A DNA stretch of 64,000 bases from JAYPHU01 sp964611435. Its GTDB lineage: Bacteria > Pseudomonadota > Alphaproteobacteria > Rhodospirillales > UBA2165. The stretch spans positions 310,001-374,000 of the forward strand of contig CAZSXT010000001.1 of the NCBI GenBank assembly GCA_964611435.1, given 5' to 3'. Numbering within the stretch: position 1 is the first letter of the stretch; every line of letters starts with the position of its first letter. The position numbers and the translations under genes were made by a program. Shown here one piece after another: positions 42,042 to 51,121 of the stretch. A model generated the notes under the pieces. The model did not search any database and was not told the origin of the DNA. It was given only the letters and a program-made list of their open reading frames with translations.

Positions 42042-43640
42042 ATGGATTCTCCTGGTGTAGCATCCGCTGATTCGAAGACGTTGTACGCCGTCTACGACTT
42101 GGACGTGTCGCCCATGACCTTCGATATTGTCCATTTTTTGTGTTTGGCGGACATCGAACGGCGGGAGCAAGGGTGCGATTTTATCCAGCCTATTCTCGTG
42201 CCGGGTGCAGCGGGCCGGTATCGCCAGGGTACGGCCCACGACAATTTATTTGACGAGGCTCAAAAGGATTGGCGGCTAAACCATATGATCATTCCGAGCT
42301 GTTGGCATTTGCCCGTCAGCCGGTCGCTGATCCTTTGCGAAGACCGGGAGCAGGCGAATTCCATATTGGATAATGTTCAAGGGCCGATCTATCCGGAAAA
42401 CTACACCGTGGACGAACCGACGAAAGGATGGGAGCCATATAAGTTTGTAGTTCAATCCTGCAAAGGGAAGGAATTGGGTTCCGTAGAGGCGACGGATCAG
42501 GGGAGGGAATATGCCCGCCGTTGGATCGACTCCCATGCGCAAGGCAAGAAAGTTGTGGCGATTACGCTACGTGAAACCAAGTATCTGGATTTTCGAAACA
42601 GTGATGTCGAGAGTTGGCTGACCTTCGCCCGCAGTCTCGATCCGGAGATTTACTTCCCGGTCATCCTAAGAGACCACGACCGGATATTCGAACCAGCCGG
42701 ACCGGAGTTTGAAGGACTTGCGCTTTTTCCCGAAGCTGTTGTGAATTTGGAAGTACGCGCCGCTTTTTACGAACTGGCCTATCTCAATGTGTTTTTGGCC
42801 AGTGGGCCGACCGAATATTGCTGGATGAACAGTGCGGTCCGGTACGTGATGTTTGTCCCTTGGGCTCTTGTCGAGGACCCGGCGGTTCAATGGTCAGTCG
42901 GTATGCCCGTCGGCGCACAGCTTCCGTTTGCCACACCCTACCAAAAATGGGTTTGGGAAAAGGATACCCCGGAAACGATCCGCCGGGAGTTCGAGCAGAT
43001 GTCCAAAAAAATCGACGAAGCAGGCGACGATGCATTCAAGCGGCATGCCTTTAGCCCCAAGGAACAGGACCCGATCAAATGGCTGGAGCGGGCCAAAGCG
43101 TTGATTTCAGTGAATCAGTTCGAACCGGGAGAAGAGTTATTGAAGCTCGCAATGCCGCACCCGGAAGTCTCAAAAAATCCTGACCACGCGGTCGATTTGT
43201 GGACGTTGCTGGGCGACTTGAATATTTATTGGCAAAATTATCAGAAAGGGTGGGAGTGTATCTCAAAGGCGGCCGAGGCAGATCCGTCGAATGCCAGCTT
43301 CCAAAATCGACTGGGATTTATTTGCGCCAAAATGGGGCGCGGGGAAGACTCTGAAGCACACTACGAGCGGGCCACTAAATTAGCGCCGGATCGATTGGAA
43401 TATCAGATTCGGCTGGCAGTGGTGAAGCACGCCCGTGGAGATTTTGAAGGCGCCTTGGTGTTGTTTCAAAACGCGATCAATCAAGGCTACCGCTCCGCCA
43501 TAATATATGAACAGGTCAGTGAAACGCTGAAGATGCTGGGCCGCCTTAAGGAATCTGCCGCCTATCTAATTGAAGCCGCAGAGTTGCCAAGATACGAATT
43601 GCCTCTGGAGTACACGGACCCCAGCACTTGGAGGGTTTGA
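42042..43640 (+). CDS. Uncharacterised N-domain plus TPR protein, paralogue 2
   Basis: 532 aa. The N-domain repeats the motifs of the 33138-34712 protein: TLYAVYDLDVSPMTFDIVHF, YARRWIDSHAQGKK, VAITLRETKYLDFRNSD, FPVILRDHD and FEGLALFPEAVVNLEV, followed here by LPFATPYQKWVWE. TPRs occupy about residues 385-510 (LGDLNIYWQNYQKGWECISKA and the following units). The two paralogues bracket the TPR-sulfotransferase/SGNH array. No ribosome-binding site is evident before ATG 42042. Its function is unknown; it is co-directional with the B12-type radical SAM gene. Confidence 0.68.
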   Translation: MDSPGVASADSKTLYAVYDLDVSPMTFDIVHFLCLADIERREQGCDFIQPILVPGAAGRYRQGTAHDNLFDEAQKDWRLNHMIIPSCWHLPVSRSLILCEDREQANSILDNVQGPIYPENYTVDEPTKGWEPYKFVVQSCKGKELGSVEATDQGREYARRWIDSHAQGKKVVAITLRETKYLDFRNSDVESWLTFARSLDPEIYFPVILRDHDRIFEPAGPEFEGLALFPEAVVNLEVRAAFYELAYLNVFLASGPTEYCWMNSAVRYVMFVPWALVEDPAVQWSVGMPVGAQLPFATPYQKWVWEKDTPETIRREFEQMSKKIDEAGDDAFKRHAFSPKEQDPIKWLERAKALISVNQFEPGEELLKLAMPHPEVSKNPDHAVDLWTLLGDLNIYWQNYQKGWECISKAAEADPSNASFQNRLGFICAKMGRGEDSEAHYERATKLAPDRLEYQIRLAVVKHARGDFEGALVLFQNAINQGYRSAIIYEQVSETLKMLGRLKESAAYLIEAAELPRYELPLEYTDPSTWRV

Positions 43641-43644
43641 TCAT

Positions 43645-45528
43645 ATGCATCCTATTGATCAGTACGCCGATATCCGTCACGCACTGGAGCGCTTTGATTT
43701 CACCTCTGGTGCTGTATTGATCAATGTGCCTTTGGTGCCAATCGACGTTCTGGATTATACGGTTGCCAAAAGACGCGGATACTTTGCCTTACCGCCCACG
43801 ACCCAACTTTATCTGGCGGCGGCGTTTCGCGAGCAAGGTGTGGAAAGCTCAATTGTCGATCTGAACTACGCGGTGCTAAAGGAAGCCCAAAAGAACAATC
43901 CGGATTTGCGGGCTGCATGGGAAAATGCATTGGACGGGGCCCTAGACGCGTATTCGAGGCCACTGGTTTGCATTTCGTTGATGTTTGAATCTACGTTGGA
44001 CCAGTTTTTCGAGATCGCCCAATATGTGCGAGTTAAGTCGCCGGATGCCTGTATTGTTGCCGGCGGCGTTGCTGCAACTGCTGATCCGGTTGGGCTCATG
44101 CGGGATGGAGCGTGCGACGTGGTTTTCTCGCACGAGGCCGGACTTACGTTACCCAGATTTTATGCCTTCCTAAACGGGGAGGAGGTCTCGCCGGTAAACT
44201 TGACCGTGGTTGACGAGAGCGGAAAAATTCTTGCCACTGAGATGCAGTCCGGCGGGCCTGCCAATGTCGACCTGCGGGATCAATATTCAAAAATACCACT
44301 AGAGGATTATGTTCGTGTGGGATCGCTGAGCACACTTTCTCGGATGATCGGAGACGGCGTACCCAATGCAACCGTTTTGACGCGGCGGGGGTGTCGTGCG
44401 CGGTGTGCTTTTTGCGGGGTCCGCAATTTCAATGGTAAGAGCGTTCGCGTGCGGGAGCGGGATAACATCATGGCCGAGATGAAGTTCCTGTACGAGGTCA
44501 GATCTGTCCGGCACATCGACTTTTTAGATGACGATTTACTTTATGATGAGAAAGAGGCGATATCTTTTTTTGAGGAAATGGCGTCTCAACTTCCAGATTT
44601 AAATTGGGTATCTAACAACGGTTTGATCGCATCAGCCCTGTCGGAAGAGCTATTGGTTGCGATGCAGAAAAGTGGGTGCCGCGGATACAAAATTGGTCTC
44701 GAAAGTGGAAATCCGAAAATTCTCCGGCAGGTCCATAAGCCAACAAATCTCGAAAAATTTTACGAATTCAGTAAATTGGCTAAGAAATTTCCTTCCATGT
44801 TTGTTGCGGTCAATTTTATTGTTGGGTTGCCGGGGGAAACGGTCGGTCAATTGGAGGATACGTTGCGCGCCGCCATCCTCGGAGGTCTCGATTGGAATAA
44901 CTTTTACCTCTATCAGCATCTCAAAAACACAGAATTTTATGAATCATATAGCGGTTTAAGTGGGAGTGTCCTCGAGACCGACTATGCGAGGGACGGACAG
45001 ACGCCAAAAGCATTTATGCGAGATATCAATCCGATTCGAGCGAGTGGATTTCGCGAACTCGAATGGGGAAAGGAACTCGCCGCAGGCTATGAGATTTTCA
45101 ATTTGCCAATGGACTTGGTGCCGACGCGGGGGCAACTGAAGGAAATCTGGTTTGCTTATAATATGATCGCAAATTTCTTATTGATGCCCGCGCTGACAAC
45201 ACACGAAGAGACACAGCTAGAAAACGGCGTGTTGTGGATGCGTTCGTTGATTGATGCTTATCCAACCGACGCATCCATGGGGGCCGTGTTGTATTTTCTT
45301 GAGCAAAGGTGGGATCAACTTTCGTCGACTGAATTGGCTGAATGTCAGTCAAGCGCGTGGGCTAAACTAAATGCTTCCGACTATTGGAAGCGGCGAAATG
45401 AACAATTCGGCTTCTCAAAACTTCTCGATGGAGAACTGCCCGAAGAGCATGAATATATTCGAGCGTTCCTTGCCAAGCCTGCCGCGCATATACAGCCTCG
45501 CCAAGAACCGACTTTTGACACGGTCTAA
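43645..45528 (+). CDS. B12-binding-domain radical SAM enzyme, second copy
   Basis: 627 aa from ATG 43645 behind GGAGGG; an upstream frame to 43570 overlaps the previous gene. The N-terminal half holds a cobalamin-type Rossmann domain (LINVPLVPIDVLDYTV, GGVAATADPVGLMRDGACD). The radical SAM cluster is C250-x3-C254-x2-C257 in RRGCRARCAFC, with FLDDDLLYDE, GLESGN and NFIVGLPGET after it. About 200 extra C-terminal residues are of unknown role. It starts 4 bases after the TPR protein and probably modifies the glycan or a lipid precursor. Confidence 0.82.
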   Translation: MHPIDQYADIRHALERFDFTSGAVLINVPLVPIDVLDYTVAKRRGYFALPPTTQLYLAAAFREQGVESSIVDLNYAVLKEAQKNNPDLRAAWENALDGALDAYSRPLVCISLMFESTLDQFFEIAQYVRVKSPDACIVAGGVAATADPVGLMRDGACDVVFSHEAGLTLPRFYAFLNGEEVSPVNLTVVDESGKILATEMQSGGPANVDLRDQYSKIPLEDYVRVGSLSTLSRMIGDGVPNATVLTRRGCRARCAFCGVRNFNGKSVRVRERDNIMAEMKFLYEVRSVRHIDFLDDDLLYDEKEAISFFEEMASQLPDLNWVSNNGLIASALSEELLVAMQKSGCRGYKIGLESGNPKILRQVHKPTNLEKFYEFSKLAKKFPSMFVAVNFIVGLPGETVGQLEDTLRAAILGGLDWNNFYLYQHLKNTEFYESYSGLSGSVLETDYARDGQTPKAFMRDINPIRASGFRELEWGKELAAGYEIFNLPMDLVPTRGQLKEIWFAYNMIANFLLMPALTTHEETQLENGVLWMRSLIDAYPTDASMGAVLYFLEQRWDQLSSTELAECQSSAWAKLNASDYWKRRNEQFGFSKLLDGELPEEHEYIRAFLAKPAAHIQPRQEPTFDTV

Positions 45529-45536
45529 GGGATAAG

Positions 45537-46913
45537 ATGGCAAGCTCCAATATCAGTGAACCGATTTCTCTCGATACTTATGACCGTCTCTCGGTCGAAA
45601 AACTGGCAGAGTTTTCAATGGTTGAGCAGCGAGCCGTTGATACCGTTTGCTTTCAGCGAGCTTCGTTTCCTTATCAGGCAATGAGCTTTCAGGAAATCTC
45701 CAAGTTCAGTGATTTTGTCTTTAACGCGAACACTTTTCTGCCATTTGTGGCAGGCCGACATATCGTTGAGAACGGGCTATTCACCAGTTTCAGTAAATAC
45801 GAAGCTGAATTGATTCGATCAGTCCATCAAATGGTTGATGATCTGCTTGAGAAAAATTTTGATCAGAAGGCAGGGCCATATCTGAATATTCTGTCGAATT
45901 TCGGACTGTTTCGGGCCCTAGGTCATATTCGGGCGGCATTCGGTGAGGACATTTCAATTTTTGAAGCCGGTCCGGGATGTGGATATCTCGGTTTGCTGTC
46001 CGGGCAATTGAACTGCCGGTATACGAGCTTTGACGTCGCTCAGGGGTTGTATCTTTGGCAATCGATACTTGGCGCACGTACCGACGGGGAAGATTTTTGC
46101 GAATGGGCGCACCAGGATTTTACGCATTTTACCAAGGTCTATGCTACCGACGGCCGGCGCAATCACCACTTGCCTTGGTGGTTTTACCTGAAACTATGGC
46201 AAGAGCCCTGCGTGACGGCGGATGTTATCGTTTCCAATAACAATTTGGCTGAAATGCACCCCGACGGGGCGAGATATCTGATCAAGCTGTCAAAGACCAT
46301 GTTGTCAGCTTCACGCTGTCCGTTGTTTATTTTTGCCGGATTTGGAAGCCAGTCTGTTGGCAATGCACATCAGGTCATGACCACTTTCAAGGAATTCGGG
46401 TTTGAGCTTCTGTGTCACCGAAATATGTACGTTTTATCGCCCATGCCCGAGAAATTGCCCAATGCGGTGCGGGAGGTGATTACCGGATTTGAGTCGGGCG
46501 TGATGCCTTTGTCTGGCGAAGATCATGAGCAATTCATGAGCCTGTCTGCAGTTCTAAATTTACCAGAAGACTTGCCGACGTTGACAGAGGTATTGGGAAC
46601 ACGCGGCGCTAACTTTCTGCGATACCTCGACCAACTTCAGCCGGATCCCAATTCCCACTTGCTAGATGCTGATCGCCACGAGCAAATCCCGGAAGCGGCT
46701 TTGCGGAATATCTTTGGGTCGGAATTCACCGAGTATGAGGACGAAAGAAACAAGGAGCATCTATTATCTCCTTCCCCGTCCGACGTTGCTACGATCTCAC
46801 GGATGTATGAAACAAAGTTGGAGGCGCTGGAACTCAGTTTGGAACGACAACAATCTGCCTACGCGGCACTTTTACGACAGCACTTAACTGAGGCCGGCAT
46901 CATCAAGGACTAG
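45537..46913 (+). CDS. Putative SAM-dependent (sugar) methyltransferase
   Basis: 458 aa starting 8 bases after the radical SAM gene. The central segment FEAGPGCGYLGLLSGQLNCR with DVAQGLYLWQ resembles methyltransferase motif I, and VIVSNNNLAEMHPDGARYLIKLS follows as the post-I/II region. The N-terminal 130 residues and a C-terminal coiled coil (about 415-450) are not recognised. It fits the broad family of putative sugar O-methyltransferases. It is convergent with the next gene, leaving 6 bases between stops. Confidence 0.58.
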   Translation: MASSNISEPISLDTYDRLSVEKLAEFSMVEQRAVDTVCFQRASFPYQAMSFQEISKFSDFVFNANTFLPFVAGRHIVENGLFTSFSKYEAELIRSVHQMVDDLLEKNFDQKAGPYLNILSNFGLFRALGHIRAAFGEDISIFEAGPGCGYLGLLSGQLNCRYTSFDVAQGLYLWQSILGARTDGEDFCEWAHQDFTHFTKVYATDGRRNHHLPWWFYLKLWQEPCVTADVIVSNNNLAEMHPDGARYLIKLSKTMLSASRCPLFIFAGFGSQSVGNAHQVMTTFKEFGFELLCHRNMYVLSPMPEKLPNAVREVITGFESGVMPLSGEDHEQFMSLSAVLNLPEDLPTLTEVLGTRGANFLRYLDQLQPDPNSHLLDADRHEQIPEAALRNIFGSEFTEYEDERNKEHLLSPSPSDVATISRMYETKLEALELSLERQQSAYAALLRQHLTEAGIIKD

Positions 46914-46919
46914 GAACGA

Positions 46920-49055
46920 CTAATTGAAAGCCTCGTAGAACGCAGCTAGGCGAGGTCCTTGCTCCAACATATTGAGTTCCCGCTTGGCTCGACTGAAATC
47001 AATTTTTTGCTCGAATACTTTATGTCGGATCCGATCCCAGAACGCCGAGGTGAACACTTCATCCGCACGAGCAGGTTCGCCAATGCCGTACTCTCGTGCA
47101 ACTCTCGAAATAAACGGACTTCTCCAGTCCGTGAGAATGTAAAGACCCGAATCCAAATAATCGCCAAAACGGTTTGTCCAATGTCCCGAATTATCGATTT
47201 TGGTAGGAGCGCCCGCTAGGAGAGAGATATCGGCAGGATAAACATAATCGAGGCCAACATCGTATGTTTCCAGAACTGAAAGCCATTGGTCAAACGGTAG
47301 AGGGTCGTGAAAATGCACGTGCGATGACTGCTCGGCAATCTTGCGGTACTGCGTAAACTTTGGATCGCCTGCGGGAAATAGATGCAGATGAACGTGAATA
47401 TCTAACCTGTCGGCATTTTGGCAGAGTTCAAAAATGTAGCGCCACCTTATTCCTGGTGTAGTCTCGAACCCAAAGGTTCCTCCATAAACGACATGGAGCT
47501 TTCCATCGGCCTCACTTAACTTAGAAGATTTTGGCTGATGCCCGTATCCTAGTTCGGGAAAGAGTTTCCGTTTTTGTCGCCCTTTCATCTCGGGAAGTAT
47601 GGATCTGAGTGCCCTTGGATACAGTGTACGCGCGCAAATGCCGGGGAAATGATTGTGGGCGACACGGGAGGCTCGGGCATAGAGATCAAACATGGGATAC
47701 AGGTCATGATTTTCCCCGACGAGTTCGAGGGGGCCGATCCGTGAGTCCGCTGGGTCGTAATAATCAAGAACAGATGTGCGAGGCGCCATAACAAGCGTTG
47801 CAAACATCTCCACGCAGCCTTGGCCAGCTCCGACGAAAACATGGAACACGAGTGGGCGACGCTCGAACAGGGTCCAGAGGTCAAAGTAAGTGCGGACCGG
47901 AAACACTTGGTCGGCTAACTCACGGAGGTTTTCGGGTATCGGCCTTGAGCGATGATGTACGATGGTAAGTTTTTTCCCCGCGGCCCTAAGTCCCGTCGCC
48001 AATTTGTGCATCCTAGTATTCGAATAGGTGCTTAGGACAAAACAGACCCGGTCAGCGTCAATGGGCAACCCATGTGCTGGGTGGTCAATGGCATGATGGT
48101 TCAGGAGGTCGGTAACAACATTAATTGAATCCGGCTCCTCCGCATAAAAATTTATCAATTTCGCAAACAGTCGGACTCGTTCGGCAAACGCATCCGCGCC
48201 GAGCGATTTAAGGAACCGAAATGCAGTTTGAAGAACTACCGGGTTGTTCGGTGCGGAATCCACCAGACCCAGTGCATTCTTGACGAGGTGCGGCAAAGCT
48301 AAATCGACAAGCATTTCAGGCTGCGGAGAAATCTCAACATCCTCTTCCCAGGTCGCCGGCAACCGCATAATTTTTTCGTGATCCGGCGCAGATTCGGGAA
48401 CCGGCTCAGGTTCCAGGCCAGATTTTGAAAGCCTGTTCTCCAGTTGCAGTAGTAAGTCAGATGCCAATTTGTCTCCCAGTCTAGCCAAAAAAACGGAAAA
48501 ATGCTGCCTTTCAGGGCATCCGTATGGCTGGCGGGAGGTGTCTTCCACGAATGTTGTTAAGAGAGAGTTGATATCGCGTTCGAACTTGGCAAGTGGAACC
48601 TGACTGTCATTCGTTTGCCAAGGGGTTTCAATATCAAGAACTTCGCAAAGAATCTCTCCCAGATGTTTGGCAGCAAGACTTTCTTCAGCTTGATCGGTGC
48701 CACAATAAATGCCGCTTCTAAGAAATAGTGCCGGATACTGAGAGGGGCTGGTGATAGGAGTGGAAACGCGATCCAAGACGGTGTCCGCCAGTCCAGCTTC
48801 ACCAATCAATCGACCAAAGGTGAAAGCATAGAGTGGATCCGTCGCGTTTTTCTTAAACTGTTCTTCAAAGAAACCGAGAACGTCAAGAAAAGCACCGCTC
48901 TCCCTTACCCCGGCAAGGAACAGTTCGGCGAATTCCAGTGTGAGCTGATTTGTCTGGAGGCAATCGGCAAGCAGCTGGACTGCTTGCCGAGGATTGCCAT
49001 CTTCAATCAAGCGGGAGATTGATGCAAGGAACGCGTCGTTACCCTTTGGTTCCAT
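46920..49055 (-). CDS. Large glycosyltransferase-like protein with helical-repeat N-terminus
   Basis: 711 aa. The N-terminal 330 residues are alpha-helical repeats of TPR/HEAT character (RQAVQLLADCL, FLDVLGFFEEQF). From about 335 the protein follows a GT-B pattern: VCFVLSTYSNTRMHKLATGLRAAG, then VVYGGTFGFETTPG, HLHLFPAGDP, HVHFHDPLPFDQWLSVLETYDVGLDYVYP and SGLYILTDWRSP. I do not recognise a CAZy family. The last motif is where GT4 enzymes bind the sugar nucleotide. It continues the theme of helical-repeat domains fused to glycan enzymes in this locus. Confidence 0.62.
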   Translation of the reverse strand: MEPKGNDAFLASISRLIEDGNPRQAVQLLADCLQTNQLTLEFAELFLAGVRESGAFLDVLGFFEEQFKKNATDPLYAFTFGRLIGEAGLADTVLDRVSTPITSPSQYPALFLRSGIYCGTDQAEESLAAKHLGEILCEVLDIETPWQTNDSQVPLAKFERDINSLLTTFVEDTSRQPYGCPERQHFSVFLARLGDKLASDLLLQLENRLSKSGLEPEPVPESAPDHEKIMRLPATWEEDVEISPQPEMLVDLALPHLVKNALGLVDSAPNNPVVLQTAFRFLKSLGADAFAERVRLFAKLINFYAEEPDSINVVTDLLNHHAIDHPAHGLPIDADRVCFVLSTYSNTRMHKLATGLRAAGKKLTIVHHRSRPIPENLRELADQVFPVRTYFDLWTLFERRPLVFHVFVGAGQGCVEMFATLVMAPRTSVLDYYDPADSRIGPLELVGENHDLYPMFDLYARASRVAHNHFPGICARTLYPRALRSILPEMKGRQKRKLFPELGYGHQPKSSKLSEADGKLHVVYGGTFGFETTPGIRWRYIFELCQNADRLDIHVHLHLFPAGDPKFTQYRKIAEQSSHVHFHDPLPFDQWLSVLETYDVGLDYVYPADISLLAGAPTKIDNSGHWTNRFGDYLDSGLYILTDWRSPFISRVAREYGIGEPARADEVFTSAFWDRIRHKVFEQKIDFSRAKRELNMLEQGPRLAAFYEAFN

Positions 49056-49116
49056 CAGGAAAGGCTCGCTCGCTCTTTACCAAGCTAATGTAGGTCAACG
49101 CTCTAACCTGGAAGCG

Positions 49117-50247
49117 TCATGAAAACGCCTTCTTACTCTGCATGCGATCTCGGCCATAAAAGTCAAAAAGTGTATGTACAGTCTTTTCGAGTTGTTCCTG
49201 GGATAAAAACTGATCGACGGGTAAACTGATAACTTCCTGGGAATGCCTATCGGTGACTGGGAAAGTTCCCGGAAGATACCCCAGTGGCTTGAGGCCTTCC
49301 TGTCGGTAGAGTGGAGTTGGATAGTGGACCTTCGTCCTCACACCGTTCTCCTGACACCATCTGTTCAGCGAATCGCGTTCCTCGGCGAACACCATGTAGA
49401 GGTGAAAGGCTTGTTCAACATCTGCTTCCCGGGGGGGGATACTTATTCCCGGTAATGCGCTCAAGCACTCGTCATAATAGTCTGCATTGGACTGGCGCTG
49501 GCGGGTGATCTCTCTGGTTTTATCGATCAGATGAAGGCCTACAGCCGCCTGAATAGTATCGAGTCGAGAATTGTACCCTAGAGTAACGACTTCATCGCGA
49601 TTTCGAACGCCATTGTTGCGCAGTATGCGCAACCGCTCATCAAGCGTAGAATCATCAGTCACGATCATGCCGCCATCGCCCCAAACATTTAGGGCTTTCA
49701 GCGGATGAAAAGAGAAGGCCGCAGCGTTTCCCCAGGCACCCGCCTGTTTGCCTTGACGGCTCGCACATAGTGCTTGGCAGGCATCTTCGACAACCACCAG
49801 TCCGTACGCATCCGCAATATCCATAATCCGTTTCATATCCGCCACGTTTCCGGTGAGGTGAACCGGAAGAATGGCTTTGGTTGCTGGGGAAATTACGGGC
49901 TCAATCAAGTCTACATCGATGCAGAAACTGTCGTTACAATCGACCAACCGGGGAGTCGCCCCCACCTCAGTGACGGCGGCGACAGTTGAGACAAAGGTAT
50001 TCGCCACGGTGATGACTTCATCTCCGGGGCCGATGCCGAGAGCTTTCATGGAGAGTTTCAGGGCATCGGTGCCGGAGGCGACGCCAATCGCGTGCCTCCG
50101 GCCCACCAATTCGGCGAACTTATCTTCAAATTCTCGAACTTCGCGACCAAGGGTGAAATCCCCCCGTTCGACAATTTGTCTTATGACCCCAAGTATCTCC
50201 TCGCTATCGGCGAACTGTTCCGAGAGATAAGAGTAACGAACATCCAT
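49117..50247 (-). CDS. DegT/DnrJ/EryC1-family sugar aminotransferase
   Basis: 376 aa. VASGTDALKLSM binds the PLP phosphate, VVEDACQALCA holds the Asp, and FSFHPLKALNVWGDGG carries the Schiff-base Lys (Lys184), so unlike the enzyme at 16559 this one should transaminate. TRVHYPTPLYRQEGL is the C-terminal signature of sugar 3- or 4-aminotransferases. It would aminate a keto NDP-sugar with glutamate. The RmlD-like reductase gene lies 28 bases upstream on the same strand. Confidence 0.86.
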   Translation of the reverse strand: MDVRYSYLSEQFADSEEILGVIRQIVERGDFTLGREVREFEDKFAELVGRRHAIGVASGTDALKLSMKALGIGPGDEVITVANTFVSTVAAVTEVGATPRLVDCNDSFCIDVDLIEPVISPATKAILPVHLTGNVADMKRIMDIADAYGLVVVEDACQALCASRQGKQAGAWGNAAAFSFHPLKALNVWGDGGMIVTDDSTLDERLRILRNNGVRNRDEVVTLGYNSRLDTIQAAVGLHLIDKTREITRQRQSNADYYDECLSALPGISIPPREADVEQAFHLYMVFAEERDSLNRWCQENGVRTKVHYPTPLYRQEGLKPLGYLPGTFPVTDRHSQEVISLPVDQFLSQEQLEKTVHTLFDFYGRDRMQSKKAFS

Positions 50248-50275
50248 AAAGTTATTCCTGATTGTTCCGGTAAGT

Positions 50276-51112
50276 TTACAGGGTGCCGAGATAGTCGTCT
50301 AAGGCTTCGTGCCAGGGCCTATGTGGTCCGAGTTTGTCCGAGGCCAGAGCGGTATAGGCCGCCTTGGGAGCTGGTGATGGAAAATCATCATCCTTGGCTG
50401 GTAGTACCTTCGATTGGAAACCGCGCCGGTCTCTCAAGTGAAGAACAAACTCAAACAGGCTGAGCTCTCCGTCATTGGCGACATGATACACACCATTCGG
50501 CTGATTAGTTTCAATCAGATTCAGGACAATTTGCGCCGCGTCAAAGGAGTAGGTCGGTGAATCAATTTTGTCCTCGGCAACACGGACGTCTTTACCGTCT
50601 CCCATCAACTTCAACATTTTATCGGCGAAACCCGGACTATTATTCCGGCGGGGACCAAACATGGTCGGAAACCGGACGACTATGTGTCGGGAGCATATGT
50701 TTTCGGCAAATCGCTCAGCGGCAAACTTTGAGGCGGCGTAGACGTTAAGTGGTTTGACCTCATCGTCTTCGACATAGGGCGCACGTTTGGCGCCATCGAA
50801 CACCGCATGGGTGCTTGTCTGGACAAAGATACCCCGAGTCTCCTCGGTTGCCCGCATCATGTTGAGGGCTGCTGAGGCGTGTACGGCAAAGGCACGGTCG
50901 GGATCAGCCTCGCAGGGGTTGATGCCCACGATGGCCACGGCGTTTACGACAACCTCAGGTGCTTCTGATCGAATTAGATCTGCCACTCTATCATAGTCAA
51001 CGATATCCAAATCCTGATGAGAAACTGGGATAAGCCTGTAATTGGCTTGATCACAGATGTGATCAAATGCTGTTCCGAAACAACCGGTCGCGCCAAAGAG
51101 AAGTATTTTCAT
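50276..51112 (-). CDS. RmlD-like NDP-sugar reductase (SDR)
   Basis: 278 aa. LLFGATGCFGTAFDHICD is the Rossmann motif, VVVNAVAIVGINPCEADP and TSTHAVFDG follow as in dTDP-4-dehydrorhamnose reductase, and YAASKFAAERFAE carries YxxxK. It probably reduces the 4-keto group of an NDP-deoxysugar. It lies 9 bases downstream of the SPASM radical SAM gene and 28 upstream of the aminotransferase; the three are likely one transcript. Confidence 0.8.
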   Translation of the reverse strand: MKILLFGATGCFGTAFDHICDQANYRLIPVSHQDLDIVDYDRVADLIRSEAPEVVVNAVAIVGINPCEADPDRAFAVHASAALNMMRATEETRGIFVQTSTHAVFDGAKRAPYVEDDEVKPLNVYAASKFAAERFAENICSRHIVVRFPTMFGPRRNNSPGFADKMLKLMGDGKDVRVAEDKIDSPTYSFDAAQIVLNLIETNQPNGVYHVANDGELSLFEFVLHLRDRRGFQSKVLPAKDDDFPSPAPKAAYTALASDKLGPHRPWHEALDDYLGTL

Positions 51113-51121
51113 AAAATGATT

